From an uncultured Clostridia bacterium (lineage in GTDB: Bacteria; Bacillota; Clostridia; TANB77; CAG-508), in NCBI GenBank assembly GCA_934129745.1, contig CAKOWZ010000006.1, positions 1-64,000 on the forward strand: a stretch of 64,000 nt of DNA, in the 5' to 3' direction. Under the pieces are notes generated by a model. It was not told the origin of the DNA and did no database searches. It saw nothing but the letters and a program-made list of their open reading frames with translations. Both the position numbers and the translations under genes were made by a program. Positions 8,012 to 16,117 of the stretch are shown here, in pieces (position 1 is the stretch's first letter; every line of letters starts with the position of its first letter).

Positions 8012-10078
8012 TTATTTAACATCTAGAACAGTATTATTTCCATTCATATCTATTTGTTCATTTGCATATCTAACTTCATCAATATAAACTCTTACATTAG
8101 CAACACCTTTTGCTTTTATTGTTTTAGTTATAATTTCTGTATTTTCTGGTACACTTTGTTTATATACATCTTCATCATCAACATTAATTCTAACTGTAAC
8201 ATTTTTAGGTGTTTTTTTATTTTCATCATCTTTTTCTGATGATTCTGGTTCTTTATATCCAGTTATAGATTTAACATGTACATTAATTGTTGCTTCTTTT
8301 AATTCTTGAATTTTATTAACAGTTAAAGTTATTTTAGTTCCTTCTGATACAACAGTACCTGGTTCTAAATTTTGTTTTAATACAACTCCATTAGTTTTTG
8401 ATGTATCTTCTGTTGTAATAACATTAACCTCTAATCCAGCTTCAGTCAATTTTTTCTTAGCTTCTTCAACATCTAAATCTTCAACAGATTCAACAGTTAT
8501 TTTTTTAGGTCCTTTACTTACATATAATGTTACTTCTGTTCCAGCAGGAATTTCTTTACCTTCATCAACTTCTTGTCTTATAACATAATTTTCCTCAACT
8601 GTAACACTTTCCTCTTTTTCTTCTTTTACTTCTAATTCATATTTTTTTAATTCTGCAGTAGCTGTTTCTATATCCATACCAACAACTTTAGGCATTTTTA
8701 CAACTTTAATACCTTTACTTACTGTTAATTTTACAGGACTATTTTTCTCTTTATCATAATTTGATCCTTCTTCAGGTTTTTGAGATATAACTTTTCCCTC
8801 TTCAACACTATCACTATATACTTCTTCAATATCATATTTAATACCTAAATCATCTAATTTCTTTTTGGCATCTTCAATTGAAAGTGATGTTACTCCTGGT
8901 AATGATATTCCTGATTGTTGGCTTGCTGATGGATTAAATCCTAATATGTTTGATGCAATTTTATAACTTGCCCATGGAATCAATATACATAATAAAATTA
9001 TTCCTAAAGCAATTCCACCTATAACCACTGGTTTCATTTTTGGATTTTCTTCTAAATATTTTTTTAATGATTTTTTTTCATTTTGTTTTGATGTATTTGT
9101 ATTATTTGCAGAATTTCCATTTCTTCTTACAACAGTATTATCATTGACATTACTTCTATTTTTATATTTATCTTCATTCATCATATTTCCTTGTATTGTT
9201 GGAATTACTCTTGTAAAATCACCTGTATTTCCTTCATTTACAAAATTCCCATTAGGATTTTTTAATGCCATACTTAAATCTTTCATCATTGCTGTAGCTG
9301 AAGCATATCTTTCACTTGTATCTTTTTTCATAGCTTTTAAAATTATGTCATTAACTGCCACAGGTATATTTGAATTTAATTTAATTGGTGGTATTGGTTC
9401 TTCTTGCATATGTTTTAATGCAACAGATACTGGTGTATCAGCATCAAAAGGAACTTTTCCTGTTATCATTTCATACATTACAATTCCTAATGAATATAAA
9501 TCTGATTTTGCATCAGTATATCCACCTCTTGCATGTTCAGGTGAAAAATAATGTACAGAACCTAATGTTGTTCCAAAAGCTGTTATTGTTGAATTTGAAA
9601 CAGCTTTTGCTATTCCAAAATCTGTAACTTTTGCTATTCCATCTTCTGTAATTATTATATTATGTGGTTTTATATCTCTATGTACTATTCCATTTTTGTG
9701 GGCCATTTCTAAAGCTGAACATATTTGTATTGCAATATTTACAGTCCATTTCCATGGTAATGCACCTTCTTCTGAAATTATTTGTTTTAATGTTTTTCCT
9801 TGAATTAATTCCATTACAATATAATAAATATTATATTCTTGACCAACATCAAATACAGATACAATATTAGGATGTGTTAGTCTTGCTGCTGATTGAGCTT
9901 CTGTGTTAAATCTTTTTATAAACTCTTCATCAGTAGTAAACTCGTCTCTTAAAACTTTAACTGCTACATATCTATTTAAGATTGTATCACGAGCTTTATA
10001 AACTGTTGCCATTCCTCCGCTTCCAGCTTTTTCAATAATTTCATACCTATTTCCTATTATTCTTCCTTCAATATTCAT
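8012..10078 (-). CDS. pknB: PASTA-domain serine/threonine protein kinase (PknB/Stk1 type)
   Basis: Membrane kinase of 688 residues that senses wall fragments and phosphorylates envelope and division proteins. The Hanks-type kinase domain is about 10-275: catalytic Lys41, HRDIKPHN at 133-140, DFG at 153-155, and an activation loop with TITAFGTTLGS. A juxtamembrane linker precedes one membrane segment (about 350-373). Outside are three PASTA repeats (about 390-590), each with the VxxQxPxxG-like core, and a further beta-rich Lys/Glu tail. It is preceded at 15 nt by the cognate phosphatase gene and followed by rsgA. SD AAGGAGAG. Confidence 0.97.
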   Translation of the reverse strand: MNIEGRIIGNRYEIIEKAGSGGMATVYKARDTILNRYVAVKVLRDEFTTDEEFIKRFNTEAQSAARLTHPNIVSVFDVGQEYNIYYIVMELIQGKTLKQIISEEGALPWKWTVNIAIQICSALEMAHKNGIVHRDIKPHNIIITEDGIAKVTDFGIAKAVSNSTITAFGTTLGSVHYFSPEHARGGYTDAKSDLYSLGIVMYEMITGKVPFDADTPVSVALKHMQEEPIPPIKLNSNIPVAVNDIILKAMKKDTSERYASATAMMKDLSMALKNPNGNFVNEGNTGDFTRVIPTIQGNMMNEDKYKNRSNVNDNTVVRRNGNSANNTNTSKQNEKKSLKKYLEENPKMKPVVIGGIALGIILLCILIPWASYKIASNILGFNPSASQQSGISLPGVTSLSIEDAKKKLDDLGIKYDIEEVYSDSVEEGKVISQKPEEGSNYDKEKNSPVKLTVSKGIKVVKMPKVVGMDIETATAELKKYELEVKEEKEESVTVEENYVIRQEVDEGKEIPAGTEVTLYVSKGPKKITVESVEDLDVEEAKKKLTEAGLEVNVITTEDTSKTNGVVLKQNLEPGTVVSEGTKITLTVNKIQELKEATINVHVKSITGYKEPESSEKDDENKKTPKNVTVRINVDDEDVYKQSVPENTEIITKTIKAKGVANVRVYIDEVRYANEQIDMNGNNTVLDVK

Positions 10079-10092
10079 ATGTGATTCTCTCC

Positions 10093-10818
10093 TTATAAAA
10101 TAATTACAGCTGTAATATTATCTAATCCGCCATTTTCATTTGCTTCATTTATTAATCTATCACAAGCCACAATTGGATTTTCATTAATTATTTCAACTAT
10201 TTTTTCATCTCGTAACATATTTGTTAATCCGTCTGAACACATTAATAATATATCATCTTTTAAAAATCCTTTAACCATAACATCTGGTTCTACATATGTT
10301 GCACATCCTAATGCTTTTATTAGCATATTTTTTTTAGGATGATGATATGCTTCTTCTTTTGTTATTGTACCATCTGATACAAGTTTTTGAACATAACTAT
10401 GATCTGTAGTAAGTCTTCTGAAAAATTGATTACGTTTTCTATATACTCTACTATCACCAACATGTCCTATATATACCTTATTTTGGATTATTAAACATAT
10501 ATCAATTGTTGTTCCCATATTTTCTAATTCTGGTATTTCTCTTGATTTTTCATATATAACCATATTTGCATATTCTATTGCACTTTTTATTAAATTTAGA
10601 ATGCTTTCTCTATCATGTTCTATTAAATCAAAATTATTTTTTATATAGTTTTTTGATGTTTCAACAGCTAATTTGCTAGCAATTTCTCCGCCTTTATATC
10701 CTCCCATTCCATCTGCTACTATAAATAATTGTATTTTATCTTCAGGTGATGAAATGTAAAAACTATCTTGATTCATATCACGTGCTTTACCAATATCTGA
10801 TTTTCCAAATGCTCTCAT
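10093..10818 (-). CDS. prpC: PP2C-family protein phosphatase (PrpC/Stp)
   Basis: Metal-dependent phosphatase that reverses phosphorylation by the adjacent PASTA kinase. All PP2C motifs are present in 241 residues: DIGKARDMNQDSF near residue 8, VADGMGGYKGGE around 35, TTIDICLI, GHVGDSRVYR, TTDHSYVQ, MCSDGLTNML and GGLDNITAVII at the C-terminus, with the metal-binding aspartates in place. SD AAAGGAGG. It is first in the prpC-pknB-rsgA-rpe run. The 140 nt upstream hold only AT-rich sequence with a weak TTGTAA/TAAAAT promoter. Confidence 0.96.
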   Translation of the reverse strand: MRAFGKSDIGKARDMNQDSFYISSPEDKIQLFIVADGMGGYKGGEIASKLAVETSKNYIKNNFDLIEHDRESILNLIKSAIEYANMVIYEKSREIPELENMGTTIDICLIIQNKVYIGHVGDSRVYRKRNQFFRRLTTDHSYVQKLVSDGTITKEEAYHHPKKNMLIKALGCATYVEPDVMVKGFLKDDILLMCSDGLTNMLRDEKIVEIINENPIVACDRLINEANENGGLDNITAVIIL

Positions 10819-10958
10819 ATTTCCTCCTTTAATTGTTCTTTCGTTTATCCATATATATTTTATATTATAATTAAATTTTTTACAATAGATATTGATGTGT
10901 TTTATTATATTTTTTATAGTTTAATTATATAAAAAAATATGTATATTATGTATAATAA

Positions 10959-11990
10959 TTATTCTGTTTCTTTAAGATTTTTTCTTCTTAATTGACCACA
11001 TGCTGCATCTATATCTGAGCCTAATTCTCTTCTAATTGTTGCCACAATTCCGTTGTCATTTAAATAATCTCTAAATTTAATTATATTTTCATTTGAGCTT
11101 TTTGTAAATTTTCCATTTTCAATTTTGTTTATTGGTATTAAATTAACATGACATAACATTCCTTTTAGTAATTTAACCAGATTTTTTGCATCTTCTAAAT
11201 TATCATTATTATCTTTAGCTAATGCATATTCAAATGAAATTCTTCTATTAGTTGTTTTTATGTATTGTTTACATGCTTCTAATAACTGAGAAATATTATA
11301 TGCATTATTTACAGGCATCATAGCACTTCTTTTTTCATCTGTTGTTGCATGTAATGAAATTGATAAAGTACATGGTATGTTTTCTTTAGCCAAATCATAT
11401 ATTTTAGGTACTAGTCCACTTGTTGATACACTTATATGTCGTGCTCCTATATTTAGTCCTTTTTGATTATTCATTATTCTAATAGATTTTATAACATTAT
11501 CATAATTATCTAATGGTTCGCCAATTCCCATATATACTATATTCGAAATTTTGTCATTTATATCTTGTTCAACTGCTAAAATTTGCTCAACAATTTCTCC
11601 TGCTGATAAACTTCTTATAAATTTGATTCCTGTTGATGCACAAAATTTACATCCCATTTTGCATCCAATTTGTGATGATACACAAACTGTTTTTCCATGA
11701 TGATATTCCATTAAAACTGTTTCAATTGCATTTCCATCTAGAACATCAAATAAATATTTTTTTGTTCCATCTGATGATTCTTGTTTTCTTATAATTTTGT
11801 AATTACACATTGTGTAATTTTGTTTTAATTTTTCTCTTAGAGCTAATGATAAATTTGTCATTTCATCAAAACTTTTTACTTTTTCTACATATAGCCATTG
11901 AAAAACTTGTCCTGCTCTATATTTCTTTTCTCCCATTTCTTCAAATTGTTTTTCTAATTCATCTAAATTATAATCTTTAATATTTTTCAT
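10959..11990 (-). CDS. rlmN: Dual-specificity 23S rRNA A2503 / tRNA A37 C2-methyltransferase RlmN
   Basis: Radical SAM enzyme of 343 residues. The 4Fe-4S ligands are Cys110, Cys114 and Cys117 in CKMGCKFCAS. Cys103, seven residues earlier, matches the E. coli Cys118 that resolves the methylene intermediate. Cys331 near the C-terminus matches the methyl-carrying cysteine. Other marks are GIGEPLDNYD and SLHATTDEKR. A weak SD (AAGAG) precedes the ATG. A good promoter is at 12097-12125. Transcription seems independent of prpC, which lies 140 nt downstream. Confidence 0.96.
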   Translation of the reverse strand: MKNIKDYNLDELEKQFEEMGEKKYRAGQVFQWLYVEKVKSFDEMTNLSLALREKLKQNYTMCNYKIIRKQESSDGTKKYLFDVLDGNAIETVLMEYHHGKTVCVSSQIGCKMGCKFCASTGIKFIRSLSAGEIVEQILAVEQDINDKISNIVYMGIGEPLDNYDNVIKSIRIMNNQKGLNIGARHISVSTSGLVPKIYDLAKENIPCTLSISLHATTDEKRSAMMPVNNAYNISQLLEACKQYIKTTNRRISFEYALAKDNNDNLEDAKNLVKLLKGMLCHVNLIPINKIENGKFTKSSNENIIKFRDYLNDNGIVATIRRELGSDIDAACGQLRRKNLKETE

Positions 11991-12096
11991 GATACAACTC
12001 TTTTCTTTTATTATTTATTTTTACAAAAGTAAAAGCAGTTTATATGATTATAAACCACTTTAATTTTTGTTTCTTTCGTGTTTTCATGTATTATAT

Positions 12097-12125
12097 ATTT
12101 TACCATTATTTACTATGTTCGTCAA
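12097..12125 (-). promoter_or_regulatory. Promoter of rlmN
   Basis: On the minus strand TTGACG (12120-12125), a 17-nt spacer and TAAAAT (12097-12102), leaving a leader of about 100 nt. Confidence 0.7.
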
Positions 12126-12192
12126 TACAAAACAGAACAAAAGTTTTATTTTTTTGTTTTTTCATCAATTAAAATTTTTATAAAATATTTAA

Positions 12193-12714
12193 TTATTTTA
12201 TAAAAAATAATCCGAAAAATATGTAAGCATATCTTAATGCTTTTTTACTAAATAAAATCTTTCTATAATAACATATTCCTTCATTTATAGCACTTATTTT
12301 ATCTGCAATTGTTATAACATAACTTTCTATGTATTTAGGAAATTTGATGGTAACTGGCCACATATGTTTTAAAATAATATCTTCTTCTTTTTCAGAAATT
12401 TCAAAATATTTTTTCGCATTTTCTAATGCTTTTTTTGGATGTGTAAAAGCATGAAAATCTTTTCTTCCATTCTCTTTTTTTCTCCAATCATATAAAAATA
12501 AATCATGAACCATTCCAGCTCTTGCAGCAGCTTTATAATCTAAATTTAATTTTTTACAAATTCTATAACTAATATATGCCACATTTTCACAGTGTTCATA
12601 ACATGAACATTCATAATGTTGTCTAAATTTTTTCATTTTTTTAACTGCTTCATTTTGAGTCATTTCACTAATAATCTCATAAAACTCATCTTTATTTTTT
12701 TCAAATTCTCTCAT
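12193..12714 (-). CDS. HD domain-containing phosphohydrolase
   Basis: A 173-residue protein of the HD metal-dependent phosphohydrolase superfamily. Metal-binding residues are visible in order: H (YEHCENVAYIS), HD (GMVHDLFLYDW), H (HAFTHPKKA), H (ILKHMWP) and a late D (IADKISA). The C-terminus is hydrophobic (ALRYAYIFFGLFFI), which is usual in this clostridial subgroup. The substrate is unknown. I prefer the ATG at 12714, 10 nt from GGAGAG, over a TTG at 12723 that nearly touches it. It has its own promoter at 12771-12799. Confidence 0.88.
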   Translation of the reverse strand: MREFEKNKDEFYEIISEMTQNEAVKKMKKFRQHYECSCYEHCENVAYISYRICKKLNLDYKAAARAGMVHDLFLYDWRKKENGRKDFHAFTHPKKALENAKKYFEISEKEEDIILKHMWPVTIKFPKYIESYVITIADKISAINEGICYYRKILFSKKALRYAYIFFGLFFIK

Positions 12715-12770
12715 AAAAAACAAACTCTCCTTATGTATTAAATAATCTGTTGTTTTTTCATTTTACTCAT

Positions 12771-12799
12771 ATTATAATATACTGTTTCAAAAATGTAAA
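12771..12799 (-). promoter_or_regulatory. Promoter of the HD-domain gene
   Basis: On the minus strand TTTACA (12794-12799), a 17-nt spacer and perfect TATAAT (12771-12776). Confidence 0.7.
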
Positions 12800-12819
12800 C
12801 ATTATTTTTAAATTAATGA

Positions 12820-12866
12820 TTGTAAAAAAGAGGATTATATGACATATTAATCCTCTTTTTTACAAT
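12820..12866 (-). terminator. Intrinsic terminator after the DUF4363 gene
   Basis: A perfect 18-bp stem (12820-12837 with 12848-12865) encloses a 10-nt loop. The T-rich arm CCTCTTTTTT serves as the tail. It abuts the stop codon of the gene it terminates. Confidence 0.8.
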
Positions 12867-13312
12867 TAAAAAACATTAACAGCTCTTAACGAATCTTTTT
12901 CTTCAATATGTTTCATAATAAACTTACATTTTTCAATTTCATCAACTGCTTTTCTAAAATCTCCCATTTTTAAACTTGCATTTGCCGAAACCATTTGTAA
13001 TTCAACTTTTTCTAATTCATCATGTTCAATAAAACAAGCATAAAAATCATACTTGCTTTTCCATTTATCATGAATTTTTTCAAAATCATTAATATAAGAT
13101 TTCACAATATCTTTATCAAAATTTTCTTCATTATTATTTTCATTATTAATAATGTTTTTATTTTCACTTAATATTTTATTTTCAAGTAAATCAAGTTGTT
13201 CACTAATTTCGTCAAAATTTTTTTGAGTAAATTTTTCTAATCCAATATCAGCTCCAATAATTACAATTAAAATTGCAAACACTATAAAAATTTCTTTTTT
13301 AATTTTAATCAC
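12866..13312 (-). CDS. DUF4363 family membrane-anchored protein
   Basis: A 148-residue protein with one N-terminal membrane segment (about residues 8-25) and an extracytoplasmic helical domain. The domain has an Asn/Glu-rich low-complexity patch (about 50-65) and a conserved-looking end (KMGDFRKAVDEIEKCKFIMKHI). This matches DUF4363 proteins, which in Clostridia commonly sit next to DUF421 genes, as here (26 nt spacing, same strand). The function is unknown. The apparent start is GTG at 13312, with AAGGGA only about 2 nt away, an unusually tight spacing. Confidence 0.8.
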   Translation of the reverse strand: MIKIKKEIFIVFAILIVIIGADIGLEKFTQKNFDEISEQLDLLENKILSENKNIINNENNNEENFDKDIVKSYINDFEKIHDKWKSKYDFYACFIEHDELEKVELQMVSANASLKMGDFRKAVDEIEKCKFIMKHIEEKDSLRAVNVF

Positions 13313-13338
13313 ATCCCTTATAAATTATGAATCAAAAA

Positions 13339-14010
13339 TCATGCACCTTTTTTTTGAGAGAAAATTTGACCTTTCCCATCAATTGTTACAATTAGTGCAT
13401 CTTCAGGCTTATACCCAAATTTATCAACTTGTTTTTTTAGCCAATTATAATCTTTTCCTATACATCTTAAATTGTGTTCCATAATTTTTCCATCTAAAAC
13501 TAAATCATATGGAATTCCTTCATAATCTGGTTCAATTCCAAAATCTTCTGGAATTGTGTTTCTTTTGTTTGGTTTTTGAATTACATTAATTTGACCACTT
13601 GTTTCAAGGATTGCATATTCTACATCTCCTAAATTCATAATATTATTATCTCTTAATCTTTCTTGTAATTCATTTAATGTAAATCTTTCTTTTCTAAGCT
13701 CTTGTTCATCTATTTTCCCTCTATATATTAATATTGAAGGTTTACCACATACCAATTTTCTAAAATTCATAAATTTCATATTTAATATAGAAATTACAAG
13801 ATGCATAACTAATAATCCTAATATTGGAATAATTCCATTTGTAATTGGAATTCCACTATTTGCAAGTGGAGTTGAAGCCAAATCAGCAATTATTATTGAT
13901 GTTACAAGTTCAAATGGTTGTAATTGCCCTATTTCACGTTTTCCCATTAATCTCATTACAGCTAAAACTATTATATAAATCAGAATTGAACGAATAAAAA
14001 TAACTAACAT
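13339..14010 (-). CDS. DUF421 (YetF-like) membrane protein
   Basis: Three N-terminal membrane segments (about 1-80 from the chosen start) lead to a cytoplasmic alpha/beta domain typical of DUF421: RLMGKREIGQLQPFELV near the front, then LVCGKPSILIYRGKI, QERLRDNNI, VEYAILETSGQI and EPDYEGIPYDLVLDGK. Members such as YetF and YcaP are spore- or envelope-associated in some Bacillota, but their biochemistry is unsettled. I chose ATG at 14010 (MLVIFIRSI...), with GAAAGG about 9 nt upstream. A longer TTG start at 14055 would add a charged stretch in front of the first membrane helix. It forms a pair with the DUF4363 gene. Confidence 0.88.
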   Translation of the reverse strand: MLVIFIRSILIYIIVLAVMRLMGKREIGQLQPFELVTSIIIADLASTPLANSGIPITNGIIPILGLLVMHLVISILNMKFMNFRKLVCGKPSILIYRGKIDEQELRKERFTLNELQERLRDNNIMNLGDVEYAILETSGQINVIQKPNKRNTIPEDFGIEPDYEGIPYDLVLDGKIMEHNLRCIGKDYNWLKKQVDKFGYKPEDALIVTIDGKGQIFSQKKGA

Positions 14011-14223
14011 AATCTCAAGCCTTTCATTTTTTCTTTTATTTTTCCAATTTTCCAAAATTTTTATGCATGAAAAAGCATAATAAAATTTTTTTAGTAAATA
14101 ATAAAATTGAAATATTTTTATATGATTTGATTTATGAATTTTCCAGAATTTTGAGATTTTACATGTTAATCATTAAAAATATTTATTTAATTATTCTTTT
14201 TATTAATAAAGGAGGTTATTCAT

Positions 14224-14601
14224 ATGTCAGATAATCAAACAAATACAAAATCTAACAGTGGTGTTAATACAGTTTGGCAAGTTATTGGTAGATTAATTAC
14301 TGCTGCCATAGTACTTGGTATTACTGCATTTTTTACACCTGGATTTTCAATTAATAATATTTGGGCATTAGCTGCTGCTACAATTGTTTTAACTGTAATA
14401 GATTATTTAATAACAAAATTCACTGGTTTACATGCTAGTTCTTTTGGTAAAGGATTTGTTGGTTTTGTTCTTGCAGCTGTTGTTTTATATGTTACACAAT
14501 ATTTTGTTGCAGGTTACTCAATTTCTTGGGTTGCAGCAATTATTGGTGCATTAGTTTATGGTGTTGTTGATTATTTCTTACCTGGTGATGAAGAAATGTA
14601 A
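14224..14601 (+). CDS. Small four-helix membrane protein, holin-4-like fold
   Basis: A 125-residue protein: hydrophilic N-terminus (about 1-17), then four hydrophobic helices (about 18-36, 44-62, 75-95 and 100-118), ending in an acidic GDEEM. The layout and motifs such as FFTPGFSINNIWALAAA resemble small proteins annotated as phage holin family (PF04020), but there is no phage context. A perfect AAAGGAGG lies 9 nt before the ATG, predicting strong translation. It is divergent from the DUF421 gene and convergent with the next gene. Function unknown. Confidence 0.8.
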   Translation: MSDNQTNTKSNSGVNTVWQVIGRLITAAIVLGITAFFTPGFSINNIWALAAATIVLTVIDYLITKFTGLHASSFGKGFVGFVLAAVVLYVTQYFVAGYSISWVAAIIGALVYGVVDYFLPGDEEM

Positions 14602-14606
14602 TTAAT

Positions 14607-14668
14607 AAAAAATGTCTAAAAATTTATATAATGTTTTTATAACATCATATAAATTTCTAGACATTTTT
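14607..14668. terminator. Bidirectional terminator between holin-like gene and UDPGP gene
   Basis: AAAAATGTCTA-AAATTTATAT pairs with ATATAAATTT-CTAGACATTTTTT. The long stem has A/T runs on both flanks. Confidence 0.8.
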
Positions 14669-14700
14669 TCTTGTTATTATTTTATGTATTTGATTCAAAA

Positions 14701-15945
14701 TTAATTACGTTCATTATATAATTTTGTTGCAGTTTCAGGACTATCATTTCCTTCTTTATTTTTGATAGGTGCAAATTCTTCCTCTCTTTTTACTCTCAAA
14801 ATGCTTATATCATCAAATTTTGAGAATGCATCAAAAATAAATGATTCAAATTTATAAACATTTTTATCATTTGGAACAACTAAATTTCCATTTTCATCTA
14901 AATATTCAGATTTTTTTTCAGCAATATGATATGGCATTTGTACATCAGCTAATTTTTCTAATGCTTCAATATTAAATAAATGGCTTAAAATATTAACATC
15001 GCCAAAAACTAAATCACCTTTTTCATCAGTTTCTTCAACCATTTCTTCAGGTAATTCTGAATACTCAATAATTCCAGGTTTACCATCAATTTTACAAAAT
15101 ACTCCTGCTTTTTCTCTTGGATTTGTTTTTATTACTGATTTTGAAGCTATTTTATTATTTTGAGAAATAGTAATACCAACTAACAATGGATCTACTATTT
15201 TTAATAAAATATTATCTACTCCACCAACAAAGACCCATTCAACACCTTTATTTTTCATATCTTCAAGAATTCCATCTTTTTTCAAAGATTTGTAAATACT
15301 TCCATTACCATCAGATGCTTCTTTTATTAATTTATCTTTATTTATCAATAATGTACCTTTTTTTGATGAAACTAAAGGTGCTTTACCTTGTTTAAATAAT
15401 TTAACACTTTTTTTAGGATATCCAAAATAATTATGTTCTTCTAAAAAAGCTAAAGTTTGATCATTATTTTCTTCACTTGTCATAATATACCAAGGAATTA
15501 CAACTCCATATTTTTCATTTGCTTTTTGTAAAGATTCAACAATTATTTGGAATAAATACTTTTCTCCTGTTTTCAAACAAACTTTAAAAGTTCCTTTAGG
15601 TCCAGTATGGCCAAGTCTTGTTCCTTGACCACCTGCCATTGTTATTACAGCATATTTTCCTGATTTTATAATATCACTTCCTATATTTTTATATTCAACA
15701 AATTTATTTTCATCTAATTTATTTATATCAATTGCAGAAATTTTTTCTATTTTCTTATTTCCAATTTCAAATGTTTTGTTTAAATTATTATACATATCAA
15801 TAACTTGTTCTATATTTAAATTTAAAACTTGATCTATTAATTTATCTTTTTCATCTTGATTTAATTTTTCCAACCAATTTATAATATTCTCTTGATTGTA
15901 TTTCTTTAGTATTTCAATTGCCATTTTTTCTTTTTTCATTTCCAT
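14701..15945 (-). CDS. UDPGP-family uridylyltransferase (UAP1-like)
   Basis: A 414-residue nucleotidyltransferase of the UDPGP type 1 family. The nucleotide-binding loop MAGGQGTRLGHTGPKGTF spans 103-120. Also present are WYIMTSEEN, FKQGKAPLVS, the metal-binding GGVDNILLKIVDP and the UAP1-type C-terminus VKREEEFAPIKN. It is expected to make UDP-GlcNAc or UDP-Glc from the sugar-1-phosphate and UTP. The C-terminal motif favours the UDP-GlcNAc side, but specificity cannot be fixed from sequence alone. It is unrelated to GalU and GlmU. SD GAGG is 8 nt upstream. Monocistronic, with a promoter at 16008-16036. Confidence 0.88.
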   Translation of the reverse strand: MEMKKEKMAIEILKKYNQENIINWLEKLNQDEKDKLIDQVLNLNIEQVIDMYNNLNKTFEIGNKKIEKISAIDINKLDENKFVEYKNIGSDIIKSGKYAVITMAGGQGTRLGHTGPKGTFKVCLKTGEKYLFQIIVESLQKANEKYGVVIPWYIMTSEENNDQTLAFLEEHNYFGYPKKSVKLFKQGKAPLVSSKKGTLLINKDKLIKEASDGNGSIYKSLKKDGILEDMKNKGVEWVFVGGVDNILLKIVDPLLVGITISQNNKIASKSVIKTNPREKAGVFCKIDGKPGIIEYSELPEEMVEETDEKGDLVFGDVNILSHLFNIEALEKLADVQMPYHIAEKKSEYLDENGNLVVPNDKNVYKFESFIFDAFSKFDDISILRVKREEEFAPIKNKEGNDSPETATKLYNERN

Positions 15946-16007
15946 ATGTTTACCTCTTTTGATATTTTTTGTGTAAAATAAAATAATTTTTATTTCATTT
16001 TACGCTC

Positions 16008-16036
16008 ATATTAGCACATTTGTTTTAAGAAATCAA
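16008..16036 (-). promoter_or_regulatory. Promoter of the UDPGP gene
   Basis: On the minus strand TTGATT (16031-16036), a 17-nt spacer and TAATAT (16008-16013). Confidence 0.55.
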
Positions 16037-16117
16037 GTTTTAGTTTTCATAAAGTCCTGGTACAATAAAAAGTAAAACAAAATTATTTAGTCCCCAAATA
16101 TTTTATTTTTTTATTAA

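Noticed and set aside
12135..12146. GAACAAAAGTTT near the rlmN promoter as a LexA site
   Set aside because: The four spacer bases break the RNRY rule, the site lies upstream of the -35, and rlmN is not an SOS gene. Chance is likely in AT-rich DNA.
14224..14601. Prophage remnant suggested by the holin-like protein
   Set aside because: No other phage gene, integrase or attachment site nearby. The fold also occurs in ordinary bacterial membrane proteins.
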